64,000 nt of DNA from JAOABV01 sp039801465 (lineage in GTDB: Bacteria; Hydrothermota; Tepidihabitantia; Tepidihabitantales; CAIPLT01). The notes under the pieces were generated by a model. The model searched no databases, was not told where the DNA came from, and saw nothing but the letters and a program-made list of their open reading frames with translations. A program made the position numbers and the translations under genes. The stretch is taken from the NCBI GenBank assembly GCA_039801465.1, contig JBDRUT010000006.1:1-64000 (forward strand). Direction: 5' to 3'. This document shows positions 47,601 through 57,400 of the stretch, one piece after another (position 1 is the stretch's first letter; each line of letters begins with the position of its first letter).

Positions 47601-47862
47601 TTATGCCTATCCTAATCCAGCCGATAAAGAAATAAATATTCGTTATTATCTTGGTCCAAATCCGCGAAAAGCAAAAATTTCCCTTCTTGATATTAGAGGA
47701 AAATCAAAATCTCAATATAATGGTAGTATTTATCCTTTAACAGACAATGAAATAAAACTGAACCTAGAAGGAATTCCCAGTGGAATTTACTTATTACGAT
47801 TAGAAGTTGAATCCGAGCAGAAAAAAGAAATCAAGTTCTATAAATTCGCAGTGGTAAAATAG
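44650..47862 (+). CDS. Secreted M6-type metalloprotease with FG-GAP-like repeats and T9SS domain
   Basis: 1,070 residues. Signal peptide 1-28. The peptidase region (about 75-470) has the zinc motif CHEFVHLLGGYDLYD near 296, the HExxHxxGxxD form of immune-inhibitor-A (M6) peptidases, with SLMGFGAW as the following Met-turn. Next, FG-GAP/VCBS-like repeats with calcium-type DxDxDG loops (CADLDQDGDWEVIV, LVDLDGNGKKEIIIG, VGDVDRDGVKEIIAI, DINNDGYLDIIIG, DFDNDGDLEIAVG), likely a beta-propeller (about 540-960), then a T9SS C-terminal domain (YPNPADKEINIRY, AKISLLDIRG, SGIYLLRL). Expected role: extracellular protein degradation. A following gene starts 17 bp later, so probably an operon. Confidence 0.92.
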   Translation: MKTYIKTIIFMLIINCLATFNPTGSLFADKIALVKSQRQPIANQGTTINKLIRRDVHYKDNTIRNQVILDRIRTATKQNRTDTVKVLALRVEFVEDNTPLTTGNGKMDLAGFLTPADGLFYDPPHTKRYFERLMQGLQNYYYLNSLGHLYVDYAVYPRGVFECYQLPHPMMYYGDTTSIEGIETGLCRLMYDALRIADQDPNLDFSLYDFVIIFHAGSGLQSDLRGDSPFDLLAGTIPSSALQAYLGIPYITVDNGHRIYQATIMPEMMRQDTMYDGQINLLGMTGLLGTLCHEFVHLLGGYDLYDVTGYSMGVGAWSLMGFGAWLGDWGIGAPPGVIPSMLDAFHKIHLFGLEPVVINMPKESIPLFASTMDTTRFGIRGDSSSPIIIKIPISQTEYFLIENRQTDVKRKDTIVVDTEDGIVIWVEDGEYDFFLPGSGILIWHIDEQVIADFGEYNAINIFPNHKGVDLEEGDGIQDFDGWSQYAGFDYQIYGSKYDPFFLGGFNSQFTPNTTPNSDGYYGKTHIAVRVLSPPDTTMLISVNFQLFQKGFPKDLSRNSKMLSAGCADLDQDGDWEVIVADSAGGIFTWQSDGSSHTTLTSGSFAQLPSPMVSAPAIGDVCDDNKLELVCVDENGSIYIYPYDGIRWRTRIITNERILSSPVLVDLDGNGKKEIIIGTTNMNLHIYNGDGTPYPNFPKFLGSEIRSAVAVTDTVNPQIVILGSDNRLFLINPDGTIASGFPISLSLSPLYNLTPPVVGDVDRDGVKEIIAIATGETNCRIFVIDLNGKIKYSSSEIIQRPVLSAPSLADIDNDGFLEIVVAGKNKIYAFNYNGILQTNYPFSQDSIVMVTQLLDGWLVTFEIPFIFNSSTIPVDINNDGYLDIIIGSPQYGILGFDGRNGNLLSLFPVATVGSVSATPLVFDFDNDGDLEIAVGSDAGIFYVWDFPTATQEIVWGQYLKDPSHTGLYLGLPYLPTPPEIIVKNFYAYPNPADKEINIRYYLGPNPRKAKISLLDIRGKSKSQYNGSIYPLTDNEIKLNLEGIPSGIYLLRLEVESEQKKEIKFYKFAVVK

Positions 47863-47879
47863 TTAACGAAAAACTATAA

Positions 47880-50561
47880 ATGAAAAACCGAAAATCAAAG
47901 ATACATAAAATTATCTTTCCTTCTTTTTATTGTTCACCTTCTAAAGGTCCACAGTTCAAAGTTTATTTTATATGTGGTATTTTATGTTTAATTTTTAATA
48001 TTTCATTGGGAATTATTAGAGATGATATTTTATTGAACGATGACAATTATGGTGGTTGTCGCCAAGAAGAACCCGCGATTGCTAGCAATAATACTAATTC
48101 CGGTGTTATCTGTTGGACTGATTTTCGTGACGGTAATGCAGATATTTATGTTCAAAGAATTGATTCATTTGGCAATCCTATTGACGCGAATTTTCGGGCT
48201 AATACTGATGCTGGAATAAAATGGCAAGGCACACCTTCAGTCGCAATGCACGCTTCTGGCGATTTTGCTATTGTTTGGGAAGACCGGCGCAATTGTAATT
48301 CTGATGTCTATTGCCAAAAATTCAATGCTCAAGGAATTCCTATTGATACCAATTTCCGAGTTAACGACGATATCGGAACAACTGACCAAAGAAATGCTGA
48401 TATAATTATCCAGCCGAATCAGAATATTGTTGTTGTCTGGGATGATTGGCGTAATGATTGGGGTGATATTTATGGTCAAATCTTCAATGCCCAACTTCAT
48501 CCAATTGGAATCAACTTCCGAATTAATAATGATAATTTTGGTAATACTCAATATGCACCATCAATTGCTCAAGATAGTTTAGGTAATTTTATCGTCACTT
48601 GGATGGATAGCAGAAATGGCCATTGGGATATCTATGCTCAGAGATTTAATAGTCAAGGTATTCCTATAGGAAATAATTTTCGCGTTAATGACGATCTTAC
48701 TACTACTGACCAATATTCACCGCAATTAGCCTGCTTTAGTAATGGCCAATTTGCTCTTGTTTGGGAAGATTCGAGAACAGGAAATAACGATATTTACTTA
48801 CAAAGATTTGATGCTTTTGGTAATCGCATTGGCTCAAATATGCGTGTTAATGATGATCTTGGAAACGCGGTTCAAATGTTACCTGATATTGCGTTTGACC
48901 GATTCGGAAATTTTATTATAACTTGGACAGATAACCGAAACGGAAACTTTGATATTTTTGCGCAAAGATACGACTCTCTCGGTTTAACCATCGGACAAAA
49001 TTTCCAGGTCAATGACGACTCTTCTAATCAAGACCAAGCCGGGTCTTGTATTGCCATCAATAGTCAAAATGAATTTATTATTGTCTGGTCTGATAAACGA
49101 GAAATGAATACTGATATTTACTACCAGAAGTATAATCATCTCGGTAATATAATTGGACAGAATATTCGGCTTAATGATGATAATGCCAGTTCGCATCAAC
49201 GGTGTTCTTGGATATGTCAAACCGGTGCAGGTAATTATATCGTTACTTGGGAAGATGAACGAAATACTAGTACTGATATTTATGCGGTTAGACTAGATTC
49301 ATTGGGTAATATTTTATGTCCTAATTTTAAGGTAAATGATGACTTTACAAATCAAGACCAATTTTATGCATCAGTTACGGCTAATTTTGATGGCGATTTT
49401 ACTATCGCTTGGACTGATGGTCGAAATGGCAATTTTGATATTTATGCTCAAAAGTATTCAAGAACCGGTGTTTCCGTAGGCAATAATTATCAGGTCAATG
49501 ATGACAACTCAAACCAGACTCAATGGTATCCTGTGCTCGCCAGTGATAGTATTGGCAACATAATAATTGTTTGGATTGATTATCGCAACAATAATCCTGA
49601 TATCTATGGTCAACTCTATGATTATCTCGGTAACCCACTGGGAAATAATTTCATTATCAACGAATCATCGGAAGCCACTCAACTCTATCCATTTGTTGCC
49701 CGCAGTCTATCCGGTACATTTATTGTCGCTTGGATGGATAACCGCAACTCCAATTTTGATATTTATGCTCAGAGATTCGATAATTTAGGAAATGCGATTG
49801 GTTCTAATTTTAAAGTCAATGACGATATTGGTACCGCATTTCAAGGTTATCCTGCAGTTGCAATAAATTCTACAGGTGATTTTATTATTGTTTGGGAAGA
49901 TAAACGAAACGGGAATACTGATATTTATCTGCAAAGATTTAATAATAATGGAATACCAATGGAATCTAATATCAAAGTTAATAATAATAACTTAACAGAA
50001 CAATATTCGCCAACAGTCTCTTATAGTGAAGATGGTAAATTTGTTGTAGTCTGGTGTGGTTTGCGTAACAACAATGACTTGGATATTTTTAGCCAAGCAT
50101 ATTCGGATAATGGAATGCTTATTGCAAACAATCGTCAAATCAACAACCCTGATTTATTTTCCGGTAATAATCAATGGCTCATTGGCCAAAGTGTGGTTGC
50201 AAATTCTCGCAGAATAAACTTTGCTTGGACTGATAATCGTCGTCATCAAGGCTGGGATATATACTCTAAAATTGTTGATTGGAATTTCTTTACCGGGATT
50301 TCCGATAATGTAAATAATAATCATTATATTTTAAATCGGATTAAAATATTCCCTAATCCCAGTAATGGTAAAATCTTTATCAACCACGAACGATCGATTA
50401 CCAATCTCCGAATATTTAATAGTATTGGTCAACAAGTTAAAAATATCAAGTTTAGTAATTCAAGTATGCTTGACTTTTCAGAATTAAACACTGGTATCTA
50501 TTTCATTCAATATGAAACAAAACAAAAATCTATGACCGAAAAAATAGTAATAACAAAATGA
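47880..50561 (+). CDS. Secreted repeat protein (about 12 VNDD-type units) with T9SS domain
   Basis: 893 residues. An N-terminal hydrophobic segment (about 28-45) should be the signal. The body is about twelve repeats of roughly 57 residues with consensus NxRVNDDxGxxxQxxPxIAxxxxGxFIVxWxDxRNGNxDIYxQRFDxxGxPIG, predicted to form beta-propeller blades. Some copies carry WEDxRN, others WTDxRN. A T9SS C-terminal domain follows (NPSNGKIFIN, NLRIFNSIGQQV, TGIYFIQYE). Downstream of the M6 peptidase and before a DUF5683-like gene; the stop overlaps the ATG of a 19-codon ORF. Confidence 0.85.
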   Translation: MKNRKSKIHKIIFPSFYCSPSKGPQFKVYFICGILCLIFNISLGIIRDDILLNDDNYGGCRQEEPAIASNNTNSGVICWTDFRDGNADIYVQRIDSFGNPIDANFRANTDAGIKWQGTPSVAMHASGDFAIVWEDRRNCNSDVYCQKFNAQGIPIDTNFRVNDDIGTTDQRNADIIIQPNQNIVVVWDDWRNDWGDIYGQIFNAQLHPIGINFRINNDNFGNTQYAPSIAQDSLGNFIVTWMDSRNGHWDIYAQRFNSQGIPIGNNFRVNDDLTTTDQYSPQLACFSNGQFALVWEDSRTGNNDIYLQRFDAFGNRIGSNMRVNDDLGNAVQMLPDIAFDRFGNFIITWTDNRNGNFDIFAQRYDSLGLTIGQNFQVNDDSSNQDQAGSCIAINSQNEFIIVWSDKREMNTDIYYQKYNHLGNIIGQNIRLNDDNASSHQRCSWICQTGAGNYIVTWEDERNTSTDIYAVRLDSLGNILCPNFKVNDDFTNQDQFYASVTANFDGDFTIAWTDGRNGNFDIYAQKYSRTGVSVGNNYQVNDDNSNQTQWYPVLASDSIGNIIIVWIDYRNNNPDIYGQLYDYLGNPLGNNFIINESSEATQLYPFVARSLSGTFIVAWMDNRNSNFDIYAQRFDNLGNAIGSNFKVNDDIGTAFQGYPAVAINSTGDFIIVWEDKRNGNTDIYLQRFNNNGIPMESNIKVNNNNLTEQYSPTVSYSEDGKFVVVWCGLRNNNDLDIFSQAYSDNGMLIANNRQINNPDLFSGNNQWLIGQSVVANSRRINFAWTDNRRHQGWDIYSKIVDWNFFTGISDNVNNNHYILNRIKIFPNPSNGKIFINHERSITNLRIFNSIGQQVKNIKFSNSSMLDFSELNTGIYFIQYETKQKSMTEKIVITK

Positions 50562-50617
50562 AAATATTTGACAGACTATATCAAAATTTTGCATATTATC
50601 TAAGGAGAAAAAAATGA
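50558..50617 (+). CDS. 19-codon coupled mini-ORF
   Basis: MKIFDRLYQNFAYYLRRKK. Its ATG overlaps the stop of the preceding gene and its TGA overlaps the next ATG, so a ribosome could pass through all three. It contains the aaggag ribosome site of the next gene. The start weakly resembles that gene's MIRFKTRF. No product function can be claimed. Confidence 0.35.
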   Translation: MKIFDRLYQNFAYYLRRKK

Positions 50618-51300
50618 TTAGATTCAAAACCAGATTTATTTTAACATTGCTCATTTTAACTCTATTATCCAATACCATATTCGCATCAAATGATTCAATC
50701 GGACAGAGTAGGGCTTCCGATAACATAAAGAAAAAAGCAATTTGGGCGTCAGCATTAGTTCCTGGTTGGGGTCAAAGTATGCTTAGAAACAATACTAAAA
50801 GCGAAATTATGCTTTGGACTGATGCTGGCATTTGGCTATTTTATACAGGATTTTCTTGGTATGGAACATCGCTCAATCAAGATGCAAAACTCTTTGCTGG
50901 TGTTCACGCTAATGCTAATACTAAGATTAAGTCCAACAAATACTATCGTGCTTTAGAAAAGTATGATAATACAGAAGAGTATAATAATGATATTCGGCGT
51001 GAAGCCCGAGAACTTTATCCTGACGACACCTTAGCCCAAAAGAACTATCTATTAAAATACGGATATTTTGGTGACTCGATTTGGGATTGGCGTTCTGATT
51101 CTTTACGCTATGTTTATTGGGAAAAGCGAAAATCTGCTCGTACTGCACTTACTCGTGCTGGATTTTTCTTAGCCGGTGCTTTACTTAATAGAATCGTCAG
51201 TGTGATTGATTGTGCCTTCTTTACTGTGGATAAAAGAAATACACTGGGCATTGCACCAAATTCTAACCACACTGGAATCGGTCTGGTTTATCGTTTCTAA
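50614..51300 (+). CDS. DUF5683-like membrane-associated protein
   Basis: 228 residues. Signal peptide 1-24 (ILTLLILTLLSNTIFA). The stretch KKAIWASALVPGWGQSML near 43-60 is the signature of DUF5683-type proteins of FCB bacteria, followed by an aromatic helix (IWLFYTGFSWYG), a charged Tyr-rich middle and a late hydrophobic helix (AGFFLAGALLNRIVSVIDC), ending GIGLVYRF as in outer-membrane-linked proteins. Function unknown. Probably co-transcribed with neighbours on both sides. Confidence 0.72.
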   Translation: MIRFKTRFILTLLILTLLSNTIFASNDSIGQSRASDNIKKKAIWASALVPGWGQSMLRNNTKSEIMLWTDAGIWLFYTGFSWYGTSLNQDAKLFAGVHANANTKIKSNKYYRALEKYDNTEEYNNDIRREARELYPDDTLAQKNYLLKYGYFGDSIWDWRSDSLRYVYWEKRKSARTALTRAGFFLAGALLNRIVSVIDCAFFTVDKRNTLGIAPNSNHTGIGLVYRF

Positions 51301-51337
51301 TAAAGATAATATTGTGTTTTAGTTTTGAGAAGACCAT

Positions 51338-51391
51338 ATGACTAATAATTTAATATTGTCTCTAAGCATCGAAGAGATTAAGACTAAATGA
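51338..51391 (+). other. Upstream echo ORF of nadB (17 codons)
   Basis: Reads MTNNLILSLSIEEIKTK and ends in TGA that overlaps the nadB ATG. NadB begins MTNNLIQADF; the DNA of the first 18 bases matches almost fully, 50 bp apart. It looks like a tandem duplication of the nadB start. Confidence 0.5.
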
Positions 51392-52983
51392 CCAATAATC
51401 TAATCCAAGCTGATTTCTTAGTCGTGGGTTCTGGTATTGCTGGACTCTGGTTTGCTTATAAAGTTTCTGATTATGGTCAAGTTATTGTATTGACCAAAAA
51501 GGAAGATACTGAATCAAATACTAATTATGCCCAAGGCGGTATTGCCGCAGCATTTGGCGAAGACGATTCACCCGAAACTCATTTCCGTGATACCTTGAAA
51601 AGTGGTCAAGGACTTGCCAAACCTGAAATTGTCCGGATGGTCTGTAATGAAGGACCAAAATTAGTTCAGGAACTTTACGAAGTCGGCATTCAATTTACAA
51701 CTTATTACAATTCCTATGGACGAAAACACTTTGATTTAGGTAAAGAAGGTGGTCATAGTCGAGCACGCATCGTTCATGCCCAAGATTATACTGGCAGAGA
51801 AATTGAAAATGGCTTACTCAAAGCACTTAAACAAAGATGCCAATTTCTTGAACATCATCTGGTCTATGATTTAGTGCTTAATCAAAACAGAGAATGCATT
51901 GGTGCAACTGCAATTGATACAAAAACCGGTCAAGTCCGCACTTTTTTAGCCAAAGTAGTCGTTTTAGCAACCGGTGGTATTGGTCAAGTATATCTTCATA
52001 CAACGAATCCACCAATCGCCACTGGTGATGGTATTGCCATTGCGTATAATGCTGGTGCCAAAATCGCTAATATGGAATTTATCCAATTCCATCCAACTGC
52101 TTTATACGGTCATAAAATCAATAACCGATATTTTCTAATATCTGAAGCCGTGCGTGGTGAAGGTGGTCTATTAAGAAACCAAGATGGCAAAACCTTTATG
52201 GAAAAATATCACGAACTTGGCTGTTTAGCACCACGCGATGTTGTTGCCCGAGCAATTGATAATGAAATGAAGAAAAATAATCAAGATTATGTCTTACTGG
52301 ATATTACTCACTTAGACCCAGAGAGAATCAAAAAGAGATTTCCTAATATTTATAATACCTGCTTATCATTAGGATTAGATATTACTAAACAACCAATTCC
52401 AGTTGTGCCTGCTTGCCATTATGTGTGTGGTGGCATAATGATAAACGAATGGGGTGAAACGAATATTCCTAATTTATTTGCTATTGGGGAATGTGCCTAT
52501 TCTGGTCTTCACGGTGCCAATCGCTTAGCATCTAACTCATTACTGGAAGCATTGGTCTTTGCTGAACGGTCAGCATTACGAGTAATAGAAAAAATCAAAA
52601 CCAACCAAATCTCCAAGCCCGAAAATATTCCTTCTCTAATTTCTCAAATTTCCCTACTTAATAATCTTACGCTTAACGAATCACCCACGACACTAAATCT
52701 AACTCAACAGTTAAGAAAACTTGTCTGGGATGGTGCAGGTATTGTTCGTTCTAACCAACGATTACAAAATGCCTTAGAGCAGATTGAGATAGTCAAAGAA
52801 CAAGCCAACCAGATACAGCCAATTTCACCAGGTTTGATTGAATTAAAAAATATGATTACAGTTGCCGAACTTATTATTAAAAGTGCTCTATTAAGAAAAG
52901 AATCTCGTGGTCTTCATTACAATGAAGATTATCCGGAGCGCGATGACGAGCATTTTCTCAAAGATACAGTTATCCAAAAATAG
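51388..52983 (+). CDS. nadB: L-aspartate oxidase NadB
   Basis: 531 residues. It oxidises L-aspartate to iminoaspartate, the first step of de novo NAD synthesis; fumarate can replace O2 as acceptor in anaerobes. Seen: FAD motif VVGSGIAGLWFAYKV (residues 11-25), NYAQGGIAAAFGEDDSPE near 50, HFHPTALYG-type active-site segment (IQFHPTALYG, near 232), SEAVRGEGGLL, and CGGIMINEWGETNIPNLFAIGECAYSGLHGANRLASNSLLEALVF in pieces near 350-395. nadA and nadC are not in the window. It is followed 3 bp later by the Xer recombinase. Confidence 0.95.
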   Translation: MTNNLIQADFLVVGSGIAGLWFAYKVSDYGQVIVLTKKEDTESNTNYAQGGIAAAFGEDDSPETHFRDTLKSGQGLAKPEIVRMVCNEGPKLVQELYEVGIQFTTYYNSYGRKHFDLGKEGGHSRARIVHAQDYTGREIENGLLKALKQRCQFLEHHLVYDLVLNQNRECIGATAIDTKTGQVRTFLAKVVVLATGGIGQVYLHTTNPPIATGDGIAIAYNAGAKIANMEFIQFHPTALYGHKINNRYFLISEAVRGEGGLLRNQDGKTFMEKYHELGCLAPRDVVARAIDNEMKKNNQDYVLLDITHLDPERIKKRFPNIYNTCLSLGLDITKQPIPVVPACHYVCGGIMINEWGETNIPNLFAIGECAYSGLHGANRLASNSLLEALVFAERSALRVIEKIKTNQISKPENIPSLISQISLLNNLTLNESPTTLNLTQQLRKLVWDGAGIVRSNQRLQNALEQIEIVKEQANQIQPISPGLIELKNMITVAELIIKSALLRKESRGLHYNEDYPERDDEHFLKDTVIQK

Positions 52984-52986
52984 ATT

Positions 52987-53889
52987 ATGCTGAATTCCCA
53001 GCATTGGCAAGAAATTTTAGACCAATTTGCAAATTATTTAATGGTTGAACGGAGTATCTCAAAACAATCAGCAACTTATTACACAACTGATGTCCGACAA
53101 TTCTTACAATTTCTCCGGCAATCAATATCTATAGATAAGATTAAAGAATCTGACATTCAGAACTACATTGCAGTTTTACACGAATTAAGATTAACTTCTG
53201 CATCAATTGCTCGAAAAATCACATCCCTAAAAATGTTCTTCCGATTTTTAGTATCTGAGGGAAAAATTAATTCTGACCCTTCAGAATACATTGAATTACC
53301 TAAAATTAAAAGAAAGTTACCATCAATACTCACAATTGAAGAGATAAATCAACTCTTAACAAGCACTGAGTCATCCAATGACCCTAACGATTTACGGGCG
53401 CGAGCAATATTTGAAACCCTTTATGCTTCTGGTCTTCGTGCTTCAGAACTATTATCATTATGCATTGATGACATCTCATTCACTGATGGTTTTATTCGTG
53501 TTTTAGGCAAAGGTGACAAAGAGCGACTTGTGCCTTTAGGTAAACCTGCAATCAAAGCAATAAAGAATTATTTGAACTTTGGTCGAAAACATTTTCTCAA
53601 ACAGAGAACCTCACCTTATCTATTTCTTAATATCCGTGGACAAAAATTATCTCGTATGGGACTACACAAAATATTAAAGCAATATTTAAAAAAGGCAAAG
53701 ATTAATAAACCAATCACACCACATATCTTTCGGCATACATTTGCCACACATCTTTTAGAAGGCGGTGCCAACTTAAGAGCAGTCCAAGAAATGCTTGGAC
53801 ATGCTAACATCTCGACCACCCAAATTTACACTCATATTGACCGCGAATACTTAAAAGAAGTCTATAAAACCTTCCATCCTCGAAGTTAA
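52987..53889 (+). CDS. XerC/XerD-type tyrosine recombinase
   Basis: 300 residues, the length of chromosomal Xer proteins. N-terminal SAM-like domain (QFANYLMVERSISKQSATYYTTD). Catalytic residues: Arg in LYASGLRASELL, Lys in LGKGDKERLVP, HxxR in ITPHIFRHTFATHLLEGGA, His in MLGHANISTTQIYTHID and the Tyr of QIYTH. It resolves chromosome dimers at dif; the 3-bp spacing to nadB suggests an operon. Whether it is XerC or XerD, or the single XerH-like type, cannot be decided from sequence alone; no attachment sites or cargo suggest an integrase role. Confidence 0.9.
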   Translation: MLNSQHWQEILDQFANYLMVERSISKQSATYYTTDVRQFLQFLRQSISIDKIKESDIQNYIAVLHELRLTSASIARKITSLKMFFRFLVSEGKINSDPSEYIELPKIKRKLPSILTIEEINQLLTSTESSNDPNDLRARAIFETLYASGLRASELLSLCIDDISFTDGFIRVLGKGDKERLVPLGKPAIKAIKNYLNFGRKHFLKQRTSPYLFLNIRGQKLSRMGLHKILKQYLKKAKINKPITPHIFRHTFATHLLEGGANLRAVQEMLGHANISTTQIYTHIDREYLKEVYKTFHPRS

Positions 53890-54413
53890 ACCTTATTAAC
53901 AATATATTGTAGCGCCCATAATGAAAAATTCGAGAAATCTAATAATTCCCTTATGAAAGAAATCATTGGCAAGACATTCCAAAATTTTAATAGCAATCAA
54001 CATATTATTTTTCTATGGACAAATTTTAGAGAATTTTAAGAGATATTATCAATGTTTGTGGAAATTTTCTTAAATTAAAGTGGAACATATTCCTTTTCTT
54101 CCATTTTTAATTAAAAATTATTGGACGGCGTGTTAGACTCTCTGGGTTGTCCTTTATGCTGTGCTTTCGGTAAGCCCTTGGGTAGCCGACTGGCTTGCCT
54201 ATCGGCTTGCCGAGAGGCATGCCCCCCTGCCCGCCTACTAGATAATATAACCCTTTGTCTTTTAGACAATTAAATCACCTGCCGACTATATAATCAAGTA
54301 GATTATCCATTAGACAAAATACTCAGCAACCGATTAAGCCAATCAAGCCGTTCAAAGAGATTGATTGTTTGGTTTCAACCTTTTTGAGTTATATTAGAGT
54401 TATAAAATATATA
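53890..54413. other. Intergenic region between convergent genes
   Basis: About 520 bp. A G/C-rich patch at 54120-54240 contains repeated ggcttgcc pieces (near 54190, 54208) and gtagcc, unlike the surrounding AT-rich DNA, and may be a fragment of an interspersed repeat. No gene seen. Confidence 0.4.
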
Positions 54414-54439
54414 AAAGGCCGGGATTTTACCCGGCCTTT
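54414..54439. terminator. Bidirectional terminator
   Basis: Stem aaaggccggg / cccggccttt (10 bp) with a 6-nt loop. It lies 43 bp after the stop of the minus-strand fibre gene, whose transcript would end in ccttttatat. T-richness on the plus side is modest. Confidence 0.75.
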
Positions 54440-54481
54440 GTTGTTCCAACGCTTCCGTATTGAAGTATGGTTTTTATATTA

Positions 54482-57400
54482 TTATCTTTTCATCCGCTCA
54501 AGTTCTTTTTCTGTTTCTGGTGGTCTTTGTTTAGAGTTCTCATATTTCTGTTGTCCGAATGTAGTTCGGAAGTTAAATAAGTTTCCTTTACCCATTCGGT
54601 CCAGTTGTTCTTTAGTTACACAGAGAAAGTCATCATCTAAAGAGCGACCGCGAAGTTCACCATCTTTTATCTGTTCAACTGGCATAATAATCCGAGTAAT
54701 TTCTGCGGACTGGTCTTTTCTATCACCGGTAACAAGCCAATAGACTTCAGTGCCTGGTTTTCCGCCAATTACAAACATATTGCCTTTAACTTTTTCCGCA
54801 ACATAAACATCAGAAGTGCCGATACCAGTTAATTGAATCATTGGGTTTTTGTTTAAGGCATCAAAATAGTCAGGTAAATGGACAACTGCTTTGCCATCAT
54901 CACCGATTGTCACTGAGCCACGATAAATCAACACCATTTCAGGTGATTCGACAAAATAGTGATTAAGAATTTTATTCATTGGGTCAAGCGGATGGTCAAT
55001 GGTAAAAGTGCCTGATGCTTTAGAAAGTGTACCGACCCGGGTTTGACCTCCTCCAGTTGCAATTTGACCATTAAAAGCCGATGAATTACTATATCCTGAA
55101 GGAACTTTTGAAGCATAATTAGTGGTAAAACTATAATGTGCAGCAGATGTATCAGCACTACCACCAGCAACAGTTGCCATATAACCGCTTGCAGAATTGC
55201 GCCAACCACCCCCAACAGTTCCAGCAGTACCGCTTGCAGAATTATAAGAACCACCGCCAACAGTTGCAACCGTAGCACTTGTAGAATTAAACTCACCACC
55301 GCCTACAGTTGCGTCCTCACCACTTGCAGAATTAAACTCACCACCGCCCACAGTTGAATAACTACCTATTGCCTTATTAGATCTACCACCACTTACAGTT
55401 GACCAATCGCTTAATGCTGAATTAGAATCCGCGTCCAGCGAACCACCTCCTCCGCCAACAACAGAATAATCACCGCGCGCTTTGTTTCCTATACCGCCTC
55501 CAACATTTGCATAATCACCGCTTGCCAAATTATAACAACCACCACTAACAGTTGCATTCGATCCGCTTGCAAAATTATATCTACCACCGCCAACAGTTGA
55601 ATTCGATCCGCTTGCAAAATTCTCCCAACCACCGCCAACAGTTGAAATCAAACCACTTGCAAAATTTTCAGTACCACCGCCAACAGTTGCATACCAATCG
55701 CTTGCAGAATTTTTATAACCGCCACCAACAGCTGCATACAGCCCTCTTGCAGAATTACGTTTTCCGCCACTAACAACTGACCAATCACCTAATGCCGAGT
55801 TAGAATCAGCATATGTTGGACTGCCGCCACCGCCAACCACTGAATAATCACCCCGAGCACGATTATTTCTACCGCCACCAATAAAAGCATATTTACCGGT
55901 TGCATTATTATTATTTCCTCCGACAATTACTGCACAAGAATCATGAAGGTCATCACCCGCATAATTTTCATAGCCAGAAAACACACCACTAAAATGGCTA
56001 TAAGCAGCAACACCTTCACCACCACCAACAGTTGCAGAACGACCAATTGCAAGATTACTACTACCACCGCTTATAGTGGCACCGTTACCTCTTGCATTAT
56101 TCTCATATCCACCACTAACTGTTGCACAAATGTTACTCGCAAAATTCTCCAACCCACCGCTGACAGTGCTATATGAACTACATGCACGATTACCAGAACC
56201 ACCACTAACTACTGACCAATCACCATTTGCTGAATTCCAAGCACCACCGCTAACAACTGACCAGTTACCATTTGCTGAATTAGAATCACCTGCATTTGCA
56301 CCACCACCACCGCTAACAACTGTATAAGCTCCACGTGCACGATTATTTCTGCCTGCAACAAATGCCATTTCGCCAGTATTGATATTCCCTGAACCAAAAT
56401 TGCCTTTACCCATTGTTATTGCAGGGTCACCTGTGCTTGTAATTGGACCTGTCATTGTGCCACCTGTTAATGGTAAAAATACTCCTGTGCCAATACTATC
56501 ATTTCTTGGTTGCCAAGCACTGCCTGTCCATTTTAAGACTTGTCCTGTTGTTGCTCCTGCCTGAGCAATCTTTGACATAGTCACATTACCATCAACAATC
56601 ATTGCTGATGTAATTGAGTTCGCTTGATTCTCGTCAACAAATTTATTACTCAAAGCAATTGTATCTTTTCCTTGTAATTTATAAGTATTCGTAGACACTC
56701 GGGCACTATCAATATAAGCGTGAGTATGTCCTGATAAAGCAAAAGCCGATGCATGATTACCATCTAATAAATCTGCATTAAGATTTGCAATTAATGTGCC
56801 ACTACCAGCAAGTTTCGTATCGCTAATTCCTGCTGTTGCTGAAATGTCTGTATTGGTAATTGTGCCATCAATAATCATTGCTGATGAGATTGAATTTGTC
56901 TGTCCTTCATCAACAAACTTGGCACTCAATGCTACAGTATCTTTACCTTGCAATTTATGTGCATTGGTTGCGATTCTGGCACTATCAACATAATTGACTG
57001 TAAGATTTCTAACATAGTCCGCAGTGTCCGCTAATGGTGCCTTGAAAGTTAAAGAAACATCACTGCGGGTTATTGTACCATCAATAATCATTGCTGATGA
57101 GATTGAATTTACCTGTCCTTCGTCAACAAACTTTGCACTTAATGCTAATGTATCTTTGCCTTGTAGTTTATGGGCATTAGCAGAAACTCGTGCCGAATCA
57201 ATTGCACCAGGCAAATAGCGAGCATAATCCGCAGTATCCGCTAATGGTGCTTTAAAAGTAGGCGAGACATCATTACGAGTTATTGTGCCATCTAAAATCT
57301 TATCTGAAGTTATTGCATTACTTAATATCATTGGATTAGTAATCGCATTCGCTTGACCTTCATTCACATATCTTAAATCTAATGCCAAAGTATCTTTGCC

